A stretch of 64,000 bases of DNA from Candidatus Schekmanbacteria bacterium. GTDB taxonomy: Bacteria > Schekmanbacteria > GWA2-38-11 > J061. The DNA is taken from assembly GCA_016219965.1 (NCBI GenBank), contig JACRJM010000004.1, forward strand, positions 586,464 to 650,463, in the 5' to 3' direction. Below, piece by piece: positions 18,401-28,669 of the stretch; position 1 is the stretch's first letter; each line of letters begins with the position of its first letter. The notes beneath the pieces are model-generated. The model saw nothing but the letters and a program-made list of their open reading frames with translations, did not search any database and was not told where the DNA came from. The translations under genes and the position numbers were made by a program.

Positions 18401-18806
18401 AGTCGTTATAGATACTTGTGTTCTCATTTCTGCATTTGCCTTTGGCGGTGTACCTGAAAAGGCAGTTAAAAAAATATTGAATAGTTCTGAGATTTATGTG
18501 TCTCCTGAGTTGTTAATAGAATATCGAGGAGTTCCCTTGTCTCTTGAAGCAGAAGGGAAGATTGATCGTAAACAGTTTCGAGCGCTTATTTCTGGAATTG
18601 CTGCAATTGTTTCGAAAGCTAAAATTGTCCACCCGGTTAAAAGGATTTCTATATGCAGAGATCCGGAAGATAATATGTTGCTTGAATGTTGTAAAACTGC
18701 TGGTGCTGATTATTTAATTACAGGGGATAATGATTTGCTTGATATAGCCGGATTAGTATTTGATTTTGGGATAGTCACTCCTGGGGAGTTTATCAAAACC
18801 AAATGA
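18387..18806 (+). CDS. PIN-domain toxin-like ribonuclease, start codon unclear
   Basis: The open frame encodes a PIN-domain protein. VVIDTCVLISAF carries the first catalytic Asp, and ADYLITGDNDLLDI carries the later acidic residues. The family (PIN toxins paired with small antitoxins) cleaves RNA. The frame is open from 18372, but no ATG, GTG or TTG precedes VVIDTC. The first standard start is a TTG at 18477, which would remove the first catalytic Asp. I list the rare-start option ACG at 18387 (xQRSKVVIDTC) so that the domain is complete. Alternatives are frameshifting from the antitoxin or an inactivated gene. The stop codon sits inside the repeat that starts at 18800. Confidence 0.6.
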   Translation, partial: TQRSKVVIDTCVLISAFAFGGVPEKAVKKILNSSEIYVSPELLIEYRGVPLSLEAEGKIDRKQFRALISGIAAIVSKAKIVHPVKRISICRDPEDNMLLECCKTAGADYLITGDNDLLDIAGLVFDFGIVTPGEFIKTK

Positions 18807-18844
18807 AAAACCTTCGCAAAATATTTGAGAAATCTAAGAGCATA
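18800..18844 (+). repeat. Truncated duplicate of the CoA-binding gene start
   Basis: 32 bases are identical to 28720-28751, including the ATG and first codons of the CoA-binding protein gene. Similarity with three or four mismatches continues for about 12 more bases. After that the sequence diverges and the frame closes. The duplicate overlaps the PIN-toxin stop by ATGA. It implies that the CoA-binding gene, or a copy of its 5-prime end, once directly followed the toxin gene. Confidence 0.85.
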
Positions 18845-18982
18845 AATTCTGTCGAAAATCTAAACACTTTTTTGCTTAGAACTATAAAAGTGTCGTATTT
18901 TTAGACATAATTGCAAAAACCAACATTCTTAACATCTCTATATCTTGCTGATAATCAATAAGTTATTTACTGTTCTGTAAAA

Positions 18983-18998
18983 TGGCATTTATATTGCA
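18983..18998 (+). promoter_or_regulatory. Candidate sigma-54 promoter for the giant secreted protein
   Basis: TGGCAT, five bases, TTGCA: the invariant GG and GC are separated by exactly ten bases, as in the sigma-54 consensus TGGCAC-N5-TTGCA. It lies about 90 bases before the proposed start of the 3192-residue protein. A TTGACA at 19021 without a clear -10 is the competing possibility. No enhancer-binding regulator gene is next to it. Confidence 0.45.
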
Positions 18999-19089
18999 TT
19001 AATTAGAAAACTCTTTTTAGTTGACAAAATAATATATTTACTTTTACCTGACGTAGTCTTTAATAAACCTTGTTACCGGGGGTAATGGG

Positions 19090-22000
19090 TTGGGGGTATT
19101 TCAGAATAATAAACATTCGAAATATAATTTTATAATCCCCCTTCTGTTTTTTCTTCTTCTGTCATCTCTTTTTCTGACTTCGCAACTTTCCTTTGCAGTA
19201 GAACAACCCACACTATCTTTGGGTGTTTCTCAGCTTGATTTAAAAGATAACAAGCTATCCGTTGATGCCAAGGATGCCTATGTAAAAGACCTGCTCAAGT
19301 CTATCTCAGCAAAATCAGGGATTGATATCGAGGTTGATGAGAGTATTACGGATAAGATTACTATAAAGTTTGAAGGGCTTTCCCTTGAAGAGGGGATTCA
19401 GAAGATTGCCGGGAACTGGGTGATTGCGTTTGCAAAGGATGATAAGGATAATTTTGTAATTAAGAAGGTAAGTGTTTTTGTCAAGAAGAACGGCGGAGGA
19501 AGTGCACGTTCAGACGAGCAGAATAAACAGCCACCCGTCCAAGAGGCAAAACGAAGAGATATCTCTGCAAGTAAACCTTCTTCCAATATCTCAAAAGTAC
19601 AAGATTCTTCAAAGCTTGAAGCGAGGACATATAAAAACCTTTCAACTGGAAGGGAAATAAAATATGTTTCAGATCAGCTTCTTCTCAGGTTCAAAAAAGA
19701 TGTTCCACAGAAAGAGATAGATTCTTTCATAAAAGATAGAGGTGCATCTGTAATTAAAAGCATCAAGAAACTTAATTACTATATCCTTAAGCTTGCCGAC
19801 GGTGAAGACCCTCTTGTAGTATCTGAGAACTTTAAAAAGCATAATATCATAGAAGTTTCTGAGCCTAACTATATTGCCAGGATAATGGCAGTTCCCAATG
19901 ACACATATTATCCAAAACAGTGGGCGTTGCAGAAGATTGGGGCAGAAAAAGCCTGGGATATTACAACGGGAAGGCCTGATGTTATTGTTGCAGTTATAGA
20001 CACAGGAGTTGAGCTTACACATCCTGACTTAAAAGCCAATCTCATTGCAGGGTATGATTTTGCAAATGATGACAAAGACCCTTCAGATGATAACGGTCAC
20101 GGCACTGCTGTTGCAGGCATAATAGGAGCAGTAGGTAATAATAAGGAAGGAGTGTCTGGAGTATCCTGGAACAGCAGTCTTATGCCTCTTAAGGTTATAA
20201 GCGCTTCCGGCGAGGGGACATATTCAGATACTGCCGAGGCAATAATTTATGCTGCGGATAACAAGGCAAGAGTGATTAATCTCTCTCTCGGAGGCTACGG
20301 ATATTCCCAGCTGCTTAATGACGCAGTAGATTATGCTTATTCCAGTAATTGTGTTCTCATTGCTGCGGCGGGAAATGAAGGGACAGATGAACCACTGTAT
20401 CCGGCAGCATATCCGAATGTCATAGGAGTTGCGGCAACAGACCAATCAGACAAAGCTTGGAGTTTATCTAATCATGGCGACTATATTAAGCTTTCAGCCC
20501 CCGGTGTTGATATTTTCAGTACAAATGAAGAACAATCTTACGGGAGTTTCAATGGTACATCTCTATCATCTGCAATTGTTTCAGGAACCGCTGCGTTAAC
20601 ATTATCGAAGAATATTAATTTATCGAATGTTCAGGTTGCGGAGATTCTTAGTGACAGCTCTATGGACCTTGGTGAAAAGGGCTATGACGATATCTATGGT
20701 TCAGGTCGCCTTGATATTGAAAAAGCGATGACTGCTGCAAGTATTGAAGTACATGATGTAGCGATAATACAAGCAATCATTGAACCGGCAGTCATTAACG
20801 TTGGTGAGCAAGCATATATAGTTTTAACAGTAAAAAACTTGGGTAATTTCATTGAGAAGAATCTGAATGTCAATATCTCCCAGAACGGAAAACCCTTAGG
20901 AGAAGAGAAAAAAATAGCACAGTTGAATCCTAACGAAAGCATCACCTTTAAGACCGAATGGATACCTGATACTTCATCTCAAGGGGCATTTTACAAAATA
21001 CTTTGCCAAGTGAGTCAGGTTGAAAGTGAGCAGAATATTTCAAATAACTCCCGAACAATTCGGAGCAATATATTAATTGAAGATAATAAGGTTTCAATAA
21101 AATATTCAATCGGTCCATTAGATAATTCGCCTATGCACGAACTGCTTGCTTATGAAGCATACAATAAATTTAAAGATGTTAACTTTAGTCAGGAAATGAA
21201 AACCGAATTTGACAAATTCTTAAAGAAGAATGGCACCGACTATAAGCACAAGTATACTGATTATGATGATTCAGATAACCTTAAAGATGGGGCACACCCT
21301 GAAATTGGTAACTATTTATTAGAAGGTGCCCAAGAAGAGGACCTTTATAATCCCGTAGATGGAACTGGATACTATAGTGGGACGTATGTAATTAATTCTG
21401 GTCCAGATTGGTGGCATGCAGACATATTTTATAATCATTTTTGGGAAGTTGATAAAAATGGAGATGATACAGGATATGACAATCACAAAAATGCAGGACA
21501 TAAAGCATTAAAATACTGGAAAGATTACGTGGTAAAATATTATAAAAACAACGAACCAGATTTTGCATATTATTATCTTGGAAGAATGGTTCATCTTTTG
21601 GCAGATATGAGTGTGCCAGCTCATACACACAACGATGGGCATAATAGTTCTGAGACTTTAGTTGGTGATGATAGTTATGAGGAGTATTTCAAAAATAGTT
21701 CTGACAATATTCAAAATTATATTGAAAGTTTAACAAATCAAACAATCGCAGACTATAAAAATCGCCTTAGTGCACCTGGAACTGATGCATATAAAAAAGA
21801 CGAACGTTATTTAAAAAATTTATTTTACGAGTTAGCACAATATAGTCAGTATTTTGATAGCGATGACGTAAGCGGCAATAATACAGACATAAACGGAAAT
21901 AATTTAGATGGTAGTTTTTCATTTGAGATTTCATCTCAAAATGGTTCAAAAAGATGGGCGGGATATATAAAACTAAAAAATGTTGGTTTTAAATCTGAGA

Positions 22001-25000
22001 CTGTAACTCTTTATAAAGGATCATATGACAAAACAGGAATAAAATTAAATTTGGGTAGTGATTATGCAACAAGCCCATCGAGATGTAAAATATTATTTAG
22101 TTCTTCTATAATTAACCAAATGAAAGAAGGATACTTTTTCAGAGTAGAATACAAAAGCCAATTGGATTCTCCTAAATCAGAGGACATTTATGAGGTACAA
22201 ATAACACATAATTGGGGTGATATATCTGATTCCGATGTAAAAGAAAACTATCACAAGGTAATACCAAAGGCAATTAGCCATATAGGCGCACTTTACAAAC
22301 TCTTCTGGGATACGACTCATATTATCCCATATTTTTCAGCACCATCTGAAGGAAGTACTATTTCAAGTCAATACACTTTAACTGCTTCTACAACAGGAAT
22401 AGCTGACAGCGTTAAGTTTTATTATAGAAATCCTTCTAATGGCAATTATGATTTTATAGGTAATGGAACTAATGACGGCACTAATAATTGGAGTACAAAA
22501 TTTGATACCAAGAGCTATGGATTGGGATTAACTAACAAACAGCAAATATGGCTTAAGGTTAAAGGGGAAAATGCAGAAGGCTTTAGTGACGAAAAAGAAA
22601 TTTATGTTTACGTTGACAACACTACCACATCATCCCATGTTCCTGTTTTAAAAGTTTCGCCAGAGAATATATCTGTTACTGCGACCTATAATATGGAAAA
22701 TCCAGATCCACAATTCATATCAATTACGAACGACGGAGCAGGAAGTTTATCTTGGACTGCAACGAAAGATCAAAGTTGGATTATATTATCAAAAGCATCT
22801 GGAACCGCGCCATATACATTACAGGTTGATATTGATGCATCAGGCCAATCAATTGGAACACATAACGGAAATATAACAATAAAAGAAATAGGTGCGAATG
22901 GTTCATCAAAACCTATTCCAGTTACTTTGATTGTTGGTAAGGATAATACAACATCTGATACTATAATAAATACGAAAGGCGATGCATGGGTTACAGCTGG
23001 AGGGACTACACAGAATCATGGTACAGATACGACGTTAAAAGTTGGAGAGTATAGAGATTGCATTGCTTTTATTCAATTTGATGACCTTAATAAAAAAATA
23101 GCTGGGAAATCTATTCTTAAAGCTGAATTGAAGGTTTACCTGAAGACATTTGTTGTAAGCAATATTAGTAGTAGCAGTACAATAGAAATAGAAGCGAGAT
23201 CAGCTGATCAAGGATGGAAAGAAGATACTATAACTTATGATAATAAGCCTTCAACGCACAGTATTTGTAATAAACCTTTGTCGTCTTCTGATGAGGGGGC
23301 GTGGATTTCATTTGATGTTACTTCTAAAATGGAGGATTGGAAACAATATAGCTATGACTGTGGAATAGCATTACAGCAATATAATTTAAATGCTAATTAT
23401 GTGCTTTTTTCAAGTGAAGAAGGAAGTTATGCACCATACTTGCAGATCCAATTCTGTGATGGCAATCCTGATTTAAAGCCTGATTCACCTTCCTTAAATA
23501 CTGATAATAATTCTGCACCTCCTTTTTATGAAGGGCAGAATGCAAAATGGAAAACACGAATTAATAATATTGGTGCTGGTTGTGCAGATGATAACAAGAT
23601 AGCATTTTATATAGGAAACGATTCAGCAGATTTTAGTAAGAAGCTTGGCGAAAAAGGGCTAATAATTCTGGGCACCGGGAAGGCGACTTCAAAATCTTAT
23701 GATTACACATTTATTAAAGAAGACATTGGGAAAACTAAGTATTTCATTGCTAAAGTTGACAGTGTTAGTGAATCTCATGAAGCAAGAGACAATAATGTTA
23801 GTTACTATGGGCCTTTTGAAGTCAAAGCGCTTGCCTCAATAAAAGCTGACCAGCAAAACGTATCTTTTTCTGCGGCAGAGGGTTCAAAAAATCCGGGGTC
23901 ACAATATTTGACTGTAACAGTTACGGGGGATGATTCCATACACTGGACCGCATCCACAACCGGCAACAGCCCCAGTCCATGGCTAACTATTAAACCTCAA
24001 GAAAGTACCGGTTCAGGATCAATCCAGATGACTGTTGATATTACTGGATTAACTCAACAGGGTAGTCCATATAATGATACAGTCAATATATCTGCTACAG
24101 TAAATGGCAGTCCTGCACAAATATCTGTTACTGTCACATTAAATATTACCCAAGAAACAAGCAAACCATCAGGCTACGTTAGCCTAAATGATAATGATGA
24201 ATATACGAACAGTTCTTCGGTTAAAGTAAAATTATCAGCCTATGATAATATAGGGATTACAGGTTATTTTATCTCTAATGCTTCATCTGTTCCGAGTTTA
24301 GATAATCCGGGATGGAATACAGTCACTTCATCAAAATCTTTTAATGATACAATAAGCAATTACTCATTAAGTGGAGATGGCACGACAAAGAATGTATATG
24401 TATGGTTTAGAGATCTCGCAGGCAACATATCAGATACATGTACAGATTCTATAAAAATAGATAATGTTGCTCCTGCAATCAACATATCTTCCCCAAAATC
24501 AGGGTATGAAAGTTCTAAAACTCCTATCACCATTTCCGGGACTGCTTCTGATAGCGGAGGTTCAGGGTTAAAATCAATTAGTATAAACACTGGTGCGTCA
24601 AATACAGGGTCATTATCAAATTGGACATTCTCCGCTGATTTACAGGAAGACTCAAATAATATTACAGTAACAGCAGAAGACATAGCAGGGAATGTTTCAA
24701 CTGCAACAATTTCTGTAAGCTTTATACCGTCCGGTCCAAGAATAATAAATAAGTCGCCCGCTTCAGGTGAAGCCGAAGTTGATATATCAAGGAATGTTGA
24801 GATAACTTTTTCTGAAGATATGAATGCTTCGACAATAACAAAATTAAATCTCTTTATTGCAGGAGTCGAGTCTGCTGTGACTTATACAAGTTCAACAAGA
24901 GTTGCTGTTATTAACCCAAACAAAGACTTCTCATACGACACTTCTTATTCAGTTAATGTTACTTCAGGGGTTAAATCTGCAAAGAGTGAGCAGTTTAGCG

Positions 25001-28000
25001 GAAGCGTGTGGACTTTTACTACCGCTGTTAACCCATGCAAAGCTTTGATTACGATCTCTCCGGATAGCCAAGCGTTTAAGTACAAGAAAGAAACAGGGAC
25101 AATTGTTGTAACGGCGACTTATGGTTGTGATTGGTCTGTAGTGAGCGATGCAGAATGGATAACTATAAGTTTGGACAATAAAGCCGGAAGTGGAAATGGA
25201 AATATAAATTATGAGGTAGTTACTAACACCAATACGACTGGACGAACCGGCCATATAAATGTTGAAGGGAAGGTTGTCACTATAACTCAAAAAGGTTATT
25301 CAGTTTCTGATGACGCTGGGGCAATAAATGTTACGAATAATATTGATAAGGCATCATTTACTATCGACGGACCTGATGGCCCATTTACCGGCAAAGGAAC
25401 TTCATGGTCTGTTTCTGATGTTACTGTAGGTGACTATACTATAACTTACAACAAAGTTTCTGGATATACTAAGCCTTCACCTCAAACAAAAACTCTTACA
25501 AAAAGTGGATCTCTTGGTGAGTGGAGCATAACTAAGAATATAACATCACATTATCTGTATGGTCATGCAGCTGTCGCTTACAACAGCTATATCTTTGTTT
25601 TAGGTGGATATTCTAATGATGGCAAATATAATAATGAAATTTCCACCGCAACAGTTAATGCCGATGGAACATTAGGAGACTGGACGTCTTTAAGTGATTC
25701 TGTTTTACCGTATGCACCACAAGCGCATGCAGCTGTAATGAACGATGGATATATTTTTGTTTTAGGTGGAACTTATGGCGGGGCAAGTACCTGTGACTAT
25801 GTTTATTCTGCAAAAGTAAACACATCAAATATAATAGAGGGTTGGAATCCTACAACATCTCTACCTAAAGGGGTGCGTAATCACGTAGTAATAGTGAATG
25901 ACGGATATATTTTTCTGATAGGAGGATATTCAGACGGCACCCAAAATGACACTGCTGTCTACTCGGCCCCAATTTATTCCAATGGTACAATTGGCGATTG
26001 GACAAACAAAAATATTCCTCCTTTACCAAAACCATTAAGTAGCCATGCGGCTGTAGTGAGCAACGGATATGTATTTGTAATAGGTGGTGAATCAGATAGT
26101 TATCAATCAAAAGTTTATTCAGCTAAAATTAACAACAATGGCACGTTAGGTGACTGGGACACAGTTAACATTCCTTCATTACCTTCCCCTTTAACAGCAC
26201 ATAAGGCAGTGGCGAACAATGGATATATTTTTGTCATGGGCGGCTGGACAGGGAGTATGTATAATAAAAATGTTTTTGCTGCCAAGGTTAATTTAGATGG
26301 AACATTGAGTGAGTGGAAAACTTTAACCAGTGAATTCCCCTCAGGATTTGCAAACGCAGCGGTTGTTGAAAGCAATGGATATATTTTTAAATTAGGCGGA
26401 TATGCAGGAGAATACGATTATAATAATTATTCTGCGCCAATAAGTGGCATTATAAATTTCAATGGGAACTACATTTATAAGACAGAAACATTTACCATAA
26501 ATGCGACTGTAGGTGAAGGTGGCTCTATATCACCATCCGGGGATACAATTATTGAGAAAGGTGAATCGCAGGAATACGCAATTTCACCCTTAACCGGCTA
26601 CAAAATAAAAGAAGTAAGAGTTGGCGGCAACCCTGTGCAATTAACAAATAACAAATACACATTTAATGACGTTTCCGCGAATTACTCAATAGATGCAAGT
26701 TTTGAATCTATTCAGAATATCATTACTGCGACTGCTGGTACAGGAGGTTCAATATCTCCGTTAGGAGAGATTTCTGTAGATTACGGTAATGATCTGGAAT
26801 TCACAATTAACACTCTTGAAGGTTATCATGTAAAAGAAGTGAAGGTAGATGGTGGACCGGTTGAATTAATTGATAACAAGTATACCGTCAGTTATGTCAC
26901 CGCACCGCATACGATAGATGCTATATTTGAAATAGATAAACATATTATTAAGGCAACTGCCGGAGTCGGCGGTTCAATATCTCCTTCAGGGGAGATTCCG
27001 ATAGATTACGGAAATAATAAGGAATTTACGATTACCTCACTTGAAGGTTATCATGTAAAAGAAGTGAAGGTAGATGGCGGCCCAGTTGAATTAGCTAATA
27101 ACAAATATACCTTCAATTATGTCACATTAGAGCATACTATTGATGCCGTGTTTGAGAAGAATACTGATGAACGGCCTGATTTACAGATATTAAATATCAG
27201 CTTTAATAATTCAACTTGTATGGGAAGCTTTGAGAACATATCCATCACTGTGCTAAATGACAAAACAAACTGCGTTGCAGATGCAGCATCTTTTGATGTT
27301 ACGGTATATCTATCAAAGGACAACAAGAAAGATTTAACCGACTATACTCTTAAAGTATTTCACGTGACCGCCCTTTCAGCTGGCTCAAGCAAATTCCTGT
27401 CAGACCAGGCAATAATCCCATCTGGTGAATATCATTATCTTATCGTTTTTGCCGACAGCGGCAGTGCAATTATCGAATGTGATGAAGATAACAATCTAGA
27501 AGTTATCCCGTTAACAATATCTAATCCGCAGCTTGAGCACTTTACTATACCAACAACGTCAGGCAGTTTTGTTACATTCTGGGGGGATTTGAGGTCATAC
27601 AGCAGTGATTACGCAGAAATTGGGGATGAGATGGCGGTGTTTGATGAGAAGAATCCCCTATTATTGTTGGGTGCTGGCACGGTTTGTTCTGAGGGAAAAT
27701 ATTCTGTCAAAGTTTATGGTGACAATCCAAGTACGCTTTCTGTTGATGAAGGGGCAGAGCAGGGCGATATGCTGTCATTTGTTTACTGGGATAAGAGTGA
27801 GAATAATGAGTATTGTTTAGATAGCGGAGAGACAACTACAAAATGGACTTCCGCTAATGATGTATGGAATGTTGATATGGAGGCTTTGGCAGATATTATC
27901 AATCCAGATTTTGATCATGAGGTTATTACTGAAACTATGACTGTTAACTTCTGGGATAATTCTGTTCCGGAGCATGATTCCTGCCTGTGGGATTTTGGTG

Positions 28001-28668
28001 ATTATAGTGAACCGAGCGAAGATATGAATCCTTCTCACGAATATGCGAGTCATGGAGTTTATACGGTTACTATGACTGCTTTTAATGATTGCGGTGGTGC
28101 CACTATTGAGAAGCAATTAATCGTAGGGGGATGTGAACGGCCGCAGATAAGTTCAATTGATAAAACTCAGGGATACGCATACGAGGAAGTTGTAATAAGC
28201 GGGCAGTGTTTTGGGTCTGAACAGGGGAAGGTCTATTTCACCAAGAGCGGAAAATCTTCTGAATGTAATGTATTGAACTGGACTGACACAGAAATATCAA
28301 TTGAGGTGCCATGGTTAAAGTATGGAAATTATAATGTTTCTGTAGAAGATGAAAGTGGGAACCCGTCTGTTGAAACAATAAAATATTACATCAAGAAGAG
28401 CTTATCAAAGATTACAACAGTTCCAAGCAAGGCTAAACAAGGACAGGTTGTTTCAATAAGCGGACAGAACTTTGGCAGAGATGAAGATGCCGACAGCAAA
28501 CGTTCACTCTATCTTGGCGGAAAAAAGATTGTCTGGAAATCCTGGAACAATGACGTGATTACATTTAAAGTCCCCACTGGAACATCAATAGGCAAGAAAG
28601 ATATTTACATTAAGACAATTTACGGAACGAGCAACAGTAAGAAGATAAATATTTTGAAGAAAAAATAG
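19090..28668 (+). CDS. Giant secreted subtilase / phospholipase C-like / kelch mosaic protein
   Basis: 3192 residues, start TTG after a G-rich site. Modules in order, approximate residues: signal peptide 1-36; STN/secretin-like domain 40-130; subtilase propeptide 195-270; S8 peptidase with D304 (AVIDTGVE), H337 (NGHGTAVAG) and S491 (GTSLSSAIVSG); CARDB-like 555-660; zinc phospholipase C/S1-P1-like helical domain 675-1075 with RMVHLLADMSVPAHTHND; Ig-like 1077-1185; BACON 1188-1284; DNRLRE-like 1288-1455; CARDB 1460-1579; BACON 1581-1687; Ig-like 1690-1878; Big_5-like 1881-1979; BACON 1981-2071; kelch propeller 2154-2454; three 75-residue repeats 2468-2690; CARDB 2693-2812; unknown 2813-2934; PKD with WDFGD 2936-3015; two IPT/TIG 3018-3192. 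No sortase or PEP-CTERM tail is visible. It is presumably exported and may hydrolyse protein and phospholipid; substrates are unknown. Confidence 0.85.
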   Translation: MGVFQNNKHSKYNFIIPLLFFLLLSSLFLTSQLSFAVEQPTLSLGVSQLDLKDNKLSVDAKDAYVKDLLKSISAKSGIDIEVDESITDKITIKFEGLSLEEGIQKIAGNWVIAFAKDDKDNFVIKKVSVFVKKNGGGSARSDEQNKQPPVQEAKRRDISASKPSSNISKVQDSSKLEARTYKNLSTGREIKYVSDQLLLRFKKDVPQKEIDSFIKDRGASVIKSIKKLNYYILKLADGEDPLVVSENFKKHNIIEVSEPNYIARIMAVPNDTYYPKQWALQKIGAEKAWDITTGRPDVIVAVIDTGVELTHPDLKANLIAGYDFANDDKDPSDDNGHGTAVAGIIGAVGNNKEGVSGVSWNSSLMPLKVISASGEGTYSDTAEAIIYAADNKARVINLSLGGYGYSQLLNDAVDYAYSSNCVLIAAAGNEGTDEPLYPAAYPNVIGVAATDQSDKAWSLSNHGDYIKLSAPGVDIFSTNEEQSYGSFNGTSLSSAIVSGTAALTLSKNINLSNVQVAEILSDSSMDLGEKGYDDIYGSGRLDIEKAMTAASIEVHDVAIIQAIIEPAVINVGEQAYIVLTVKNLGNFIEKNLNVNISQNGKPLGEEKKIAQLNPNESITFKTEWIPDTSSQGAFYKILCQVSQVESEQNISNNSRTIRSNILIEDNKVSIKYSIGPLDNSPMHELLAYEAYNKFKDVNFSQEMKTEFDKFLKKNGTDYKHKYTDYDDSDNLKDGAHPEIGNYLLEGAQEEDLYNPVDGTGYYSGTYVINSGPDWWHADIFYNHFWEVDKNGDDTGYDNHKNAGHKALKYWKDYVVKYYKNNEPDFAYYYLGRMVHLLADMSVPAHTHNDGHNSSETLVGDDSYEEYFKNSSDNIQNYIESLTNQTIADYKNRLSAPGTDAYKKDERYLKNLFYELAQYSQYFDSDDVSGNNTDINGNNLDGSFSFEISSQNGSKRWAGYIKLKNVGFKSETVTLYKGSYDKTGIKLNLGSDYATSPSRCKILFSSSIINQMKEGYFFRVEYKSQLDSPKSEDIYEVQITHNWGDISDSDVKENYHKVIPKAISHIGALYKLFWDTTHIIPYFSAPSEGSTISSQYTLTASTTGIADSVKFYYRNPSNGNYDFIGNGTNDGTNNWSTKFDTKSYGLGLTNKQQIWLKVKGENAEGFSDEKEIYVYVDNTTTSSHVPVLKVSPENISVTATYNMENPDPQFISITNDGAGSLSWTATKDQSWIILSKASGTAPYTLQVDIDASGQSIGTHNGNITIKEIGANGSSKPIPVTLIVGKDNTTSDTIINTKGDAWVTAGGTTQNHGTDTTLKVGEYRDCIAFIQFDDLNKKIAGKSILKAELKVYLKTFVVSNISSSSTIEIEARSADQGWKEDTITYDNKPSTHSICNKPLSSSDEGAWISFDVTSKMEDWKQYSYDCGIALQQYNLNANYVLFSSEEGSYAPYLQIQFCDGNPDLKPDSPSLNTDNNSAPPFYEGQNAKWKTRINNIGAGCADDNKIAFYIGNDSADFSKKLGEKGLIILGTGKATSKSYDYTFIKEDIGKTKYFIAKVDSVSESHEARDNNVSYYGPFEVKALASIKADQQNVSFSAAEGSKNPGSQYLTVTVTGDDSIHWTASTTGNSPSPWLTIKPQESTGSGSIQMTVDITGLTQQGSPYNDTVNISATVNGSPAQISVTVTLNITQETSKPSGYVSLNDNDEYTNSSSVKVKLSAYDNIGITGYFISNASSVPSLDNPGWNTVTSSKSFNDTISNYSLSGDGTTKNVYVWFRDLAGNISDTCTDSIKIDNVAPAINISSPKSGYESSKTPITISGTASDSGGSGLKSISINTGASNTGSLSNWTFSADLQEDSNNITVTAEDIAGNVSTATISVSFIPSGPRIINKSPASGEAEVDISRNVEITFSEDMNASTITKLNLFIAGVESAVTYTSSTRVAVINPNKDFSYDTSYSVNVTSGVKSAKSEQFSGSVWTFTTAVNPCKALITISPDSQAFKYKKETGTIVVTATYGCDWSVVSDAEWITISLDNKAGSGNGNINYEVVTNTNTTGRTGHINVEGKVVTITQKGYSVSDDAGAINVTNNIDKASFTIDGPDGPFTGKGTSWSVSDVTVGDYTITYNKVSGYTKPSPQTKTLTKSGSLGEWSITKNITSHYLYGHAAVAYNSYIFVLGGYSNDGKYNNEISTATVNADGTLGDWTSLSDSVLPYAPQAHAAVMNDGYIFVLGGTYGGASTCDYVYSAKVNTSNIIEGWNPTTSLPKGVRNHVVIVNDGYIFLIGGYSDGTQNDTAVYSAPIYSNGTIGDWTNKNIPPLPKPLSSHAAVVSNGYVFVIGGESDSYQSKVYSAKINNNGTLGDWDTVNIPSLPSPLTAHKAVANNGYIFVMGGWTGSMYNKNVFAAKVNLDGTLSEWKTLTSEFPSGFANAAVVESNGYIFKLGGYAGEYDYNNYSAPISGIINFNGNYIYKTETFTINATVGEGGSISPSGDTIIEKGESQEYAISPLTGYKIKEVRVGGNPVQLTNNKYTFNDVSANYSIDASFESIQNIITATAGTGGSISPLGEISVDYGNDLEFTINTLEGYHVKEVKVDGGPVELIDNKYTVSYVTAPHTIDAIFEIDKHIIKATAGVGGSISPSGEIPIDYGNNKEFTITSLEGYHVKEVKVDGGPVELANNKYTFNYVTLEHTIDAVFEKNTDERPDLQILNISFNNSTCMGSFENISITVLNDKTNCVADAASFDVTVYLSKDNKKDLTDYTLKVFHVTALSAGSSKFLSDQAIIPSGEYHYLIVFADSGSAIIECDEDNNLEVIPLTISNPQLEHFTIPTTSGSFVTFWGDLRSYSSDYAEIGDEMAVFDEKNPLLLLGAGTVCSEGKYSVKVYGDNPSTLSVDEGAEQGDMLSFVYWDKSENNEYCLDSGETTTKWTSANDVWNVDMEALADIINPDFDHEVITETMTVNFWDNSVPEHDSCLWDFGDYSEPSEDMNPSHEYASHGVYTVTMTAFNDCGGATIEKQLIVGGCERPQISSIDKTQGYAYEEVVISGQCFGSEQGKVYFTKSGKSSECNVLNWTDTEISIEVPWLKYGNYNVSVEDESGNPSVETIKYYIKKSLSKITTVPSKAKQGQVVSISGQNFGRDEDADSKRSLYLGGKKIVWKSWNNDVITFKVPTGTSIGKKDIYIKTIYGTSNSKKINILKKK
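26494..27168 (+). repeat. Three tandem 225-bp units inside the giant gene
   Basis: The landmark GG(T/C)TC(A/T)ATATC recurs at 26521, 26746 and 26971, an exact 225-base (75-residue) period. Units two and three share about 38 identical bases around GAAGTGAAGGTAGATGG, so the last duplication looks more recent. The protein unit is the glycine-rich bacterial repeat with GGSISP, GYxVKEVxVxG and a closing IDAxFE. Confidence 0.9.
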
Positions 28669-28669
28669 C

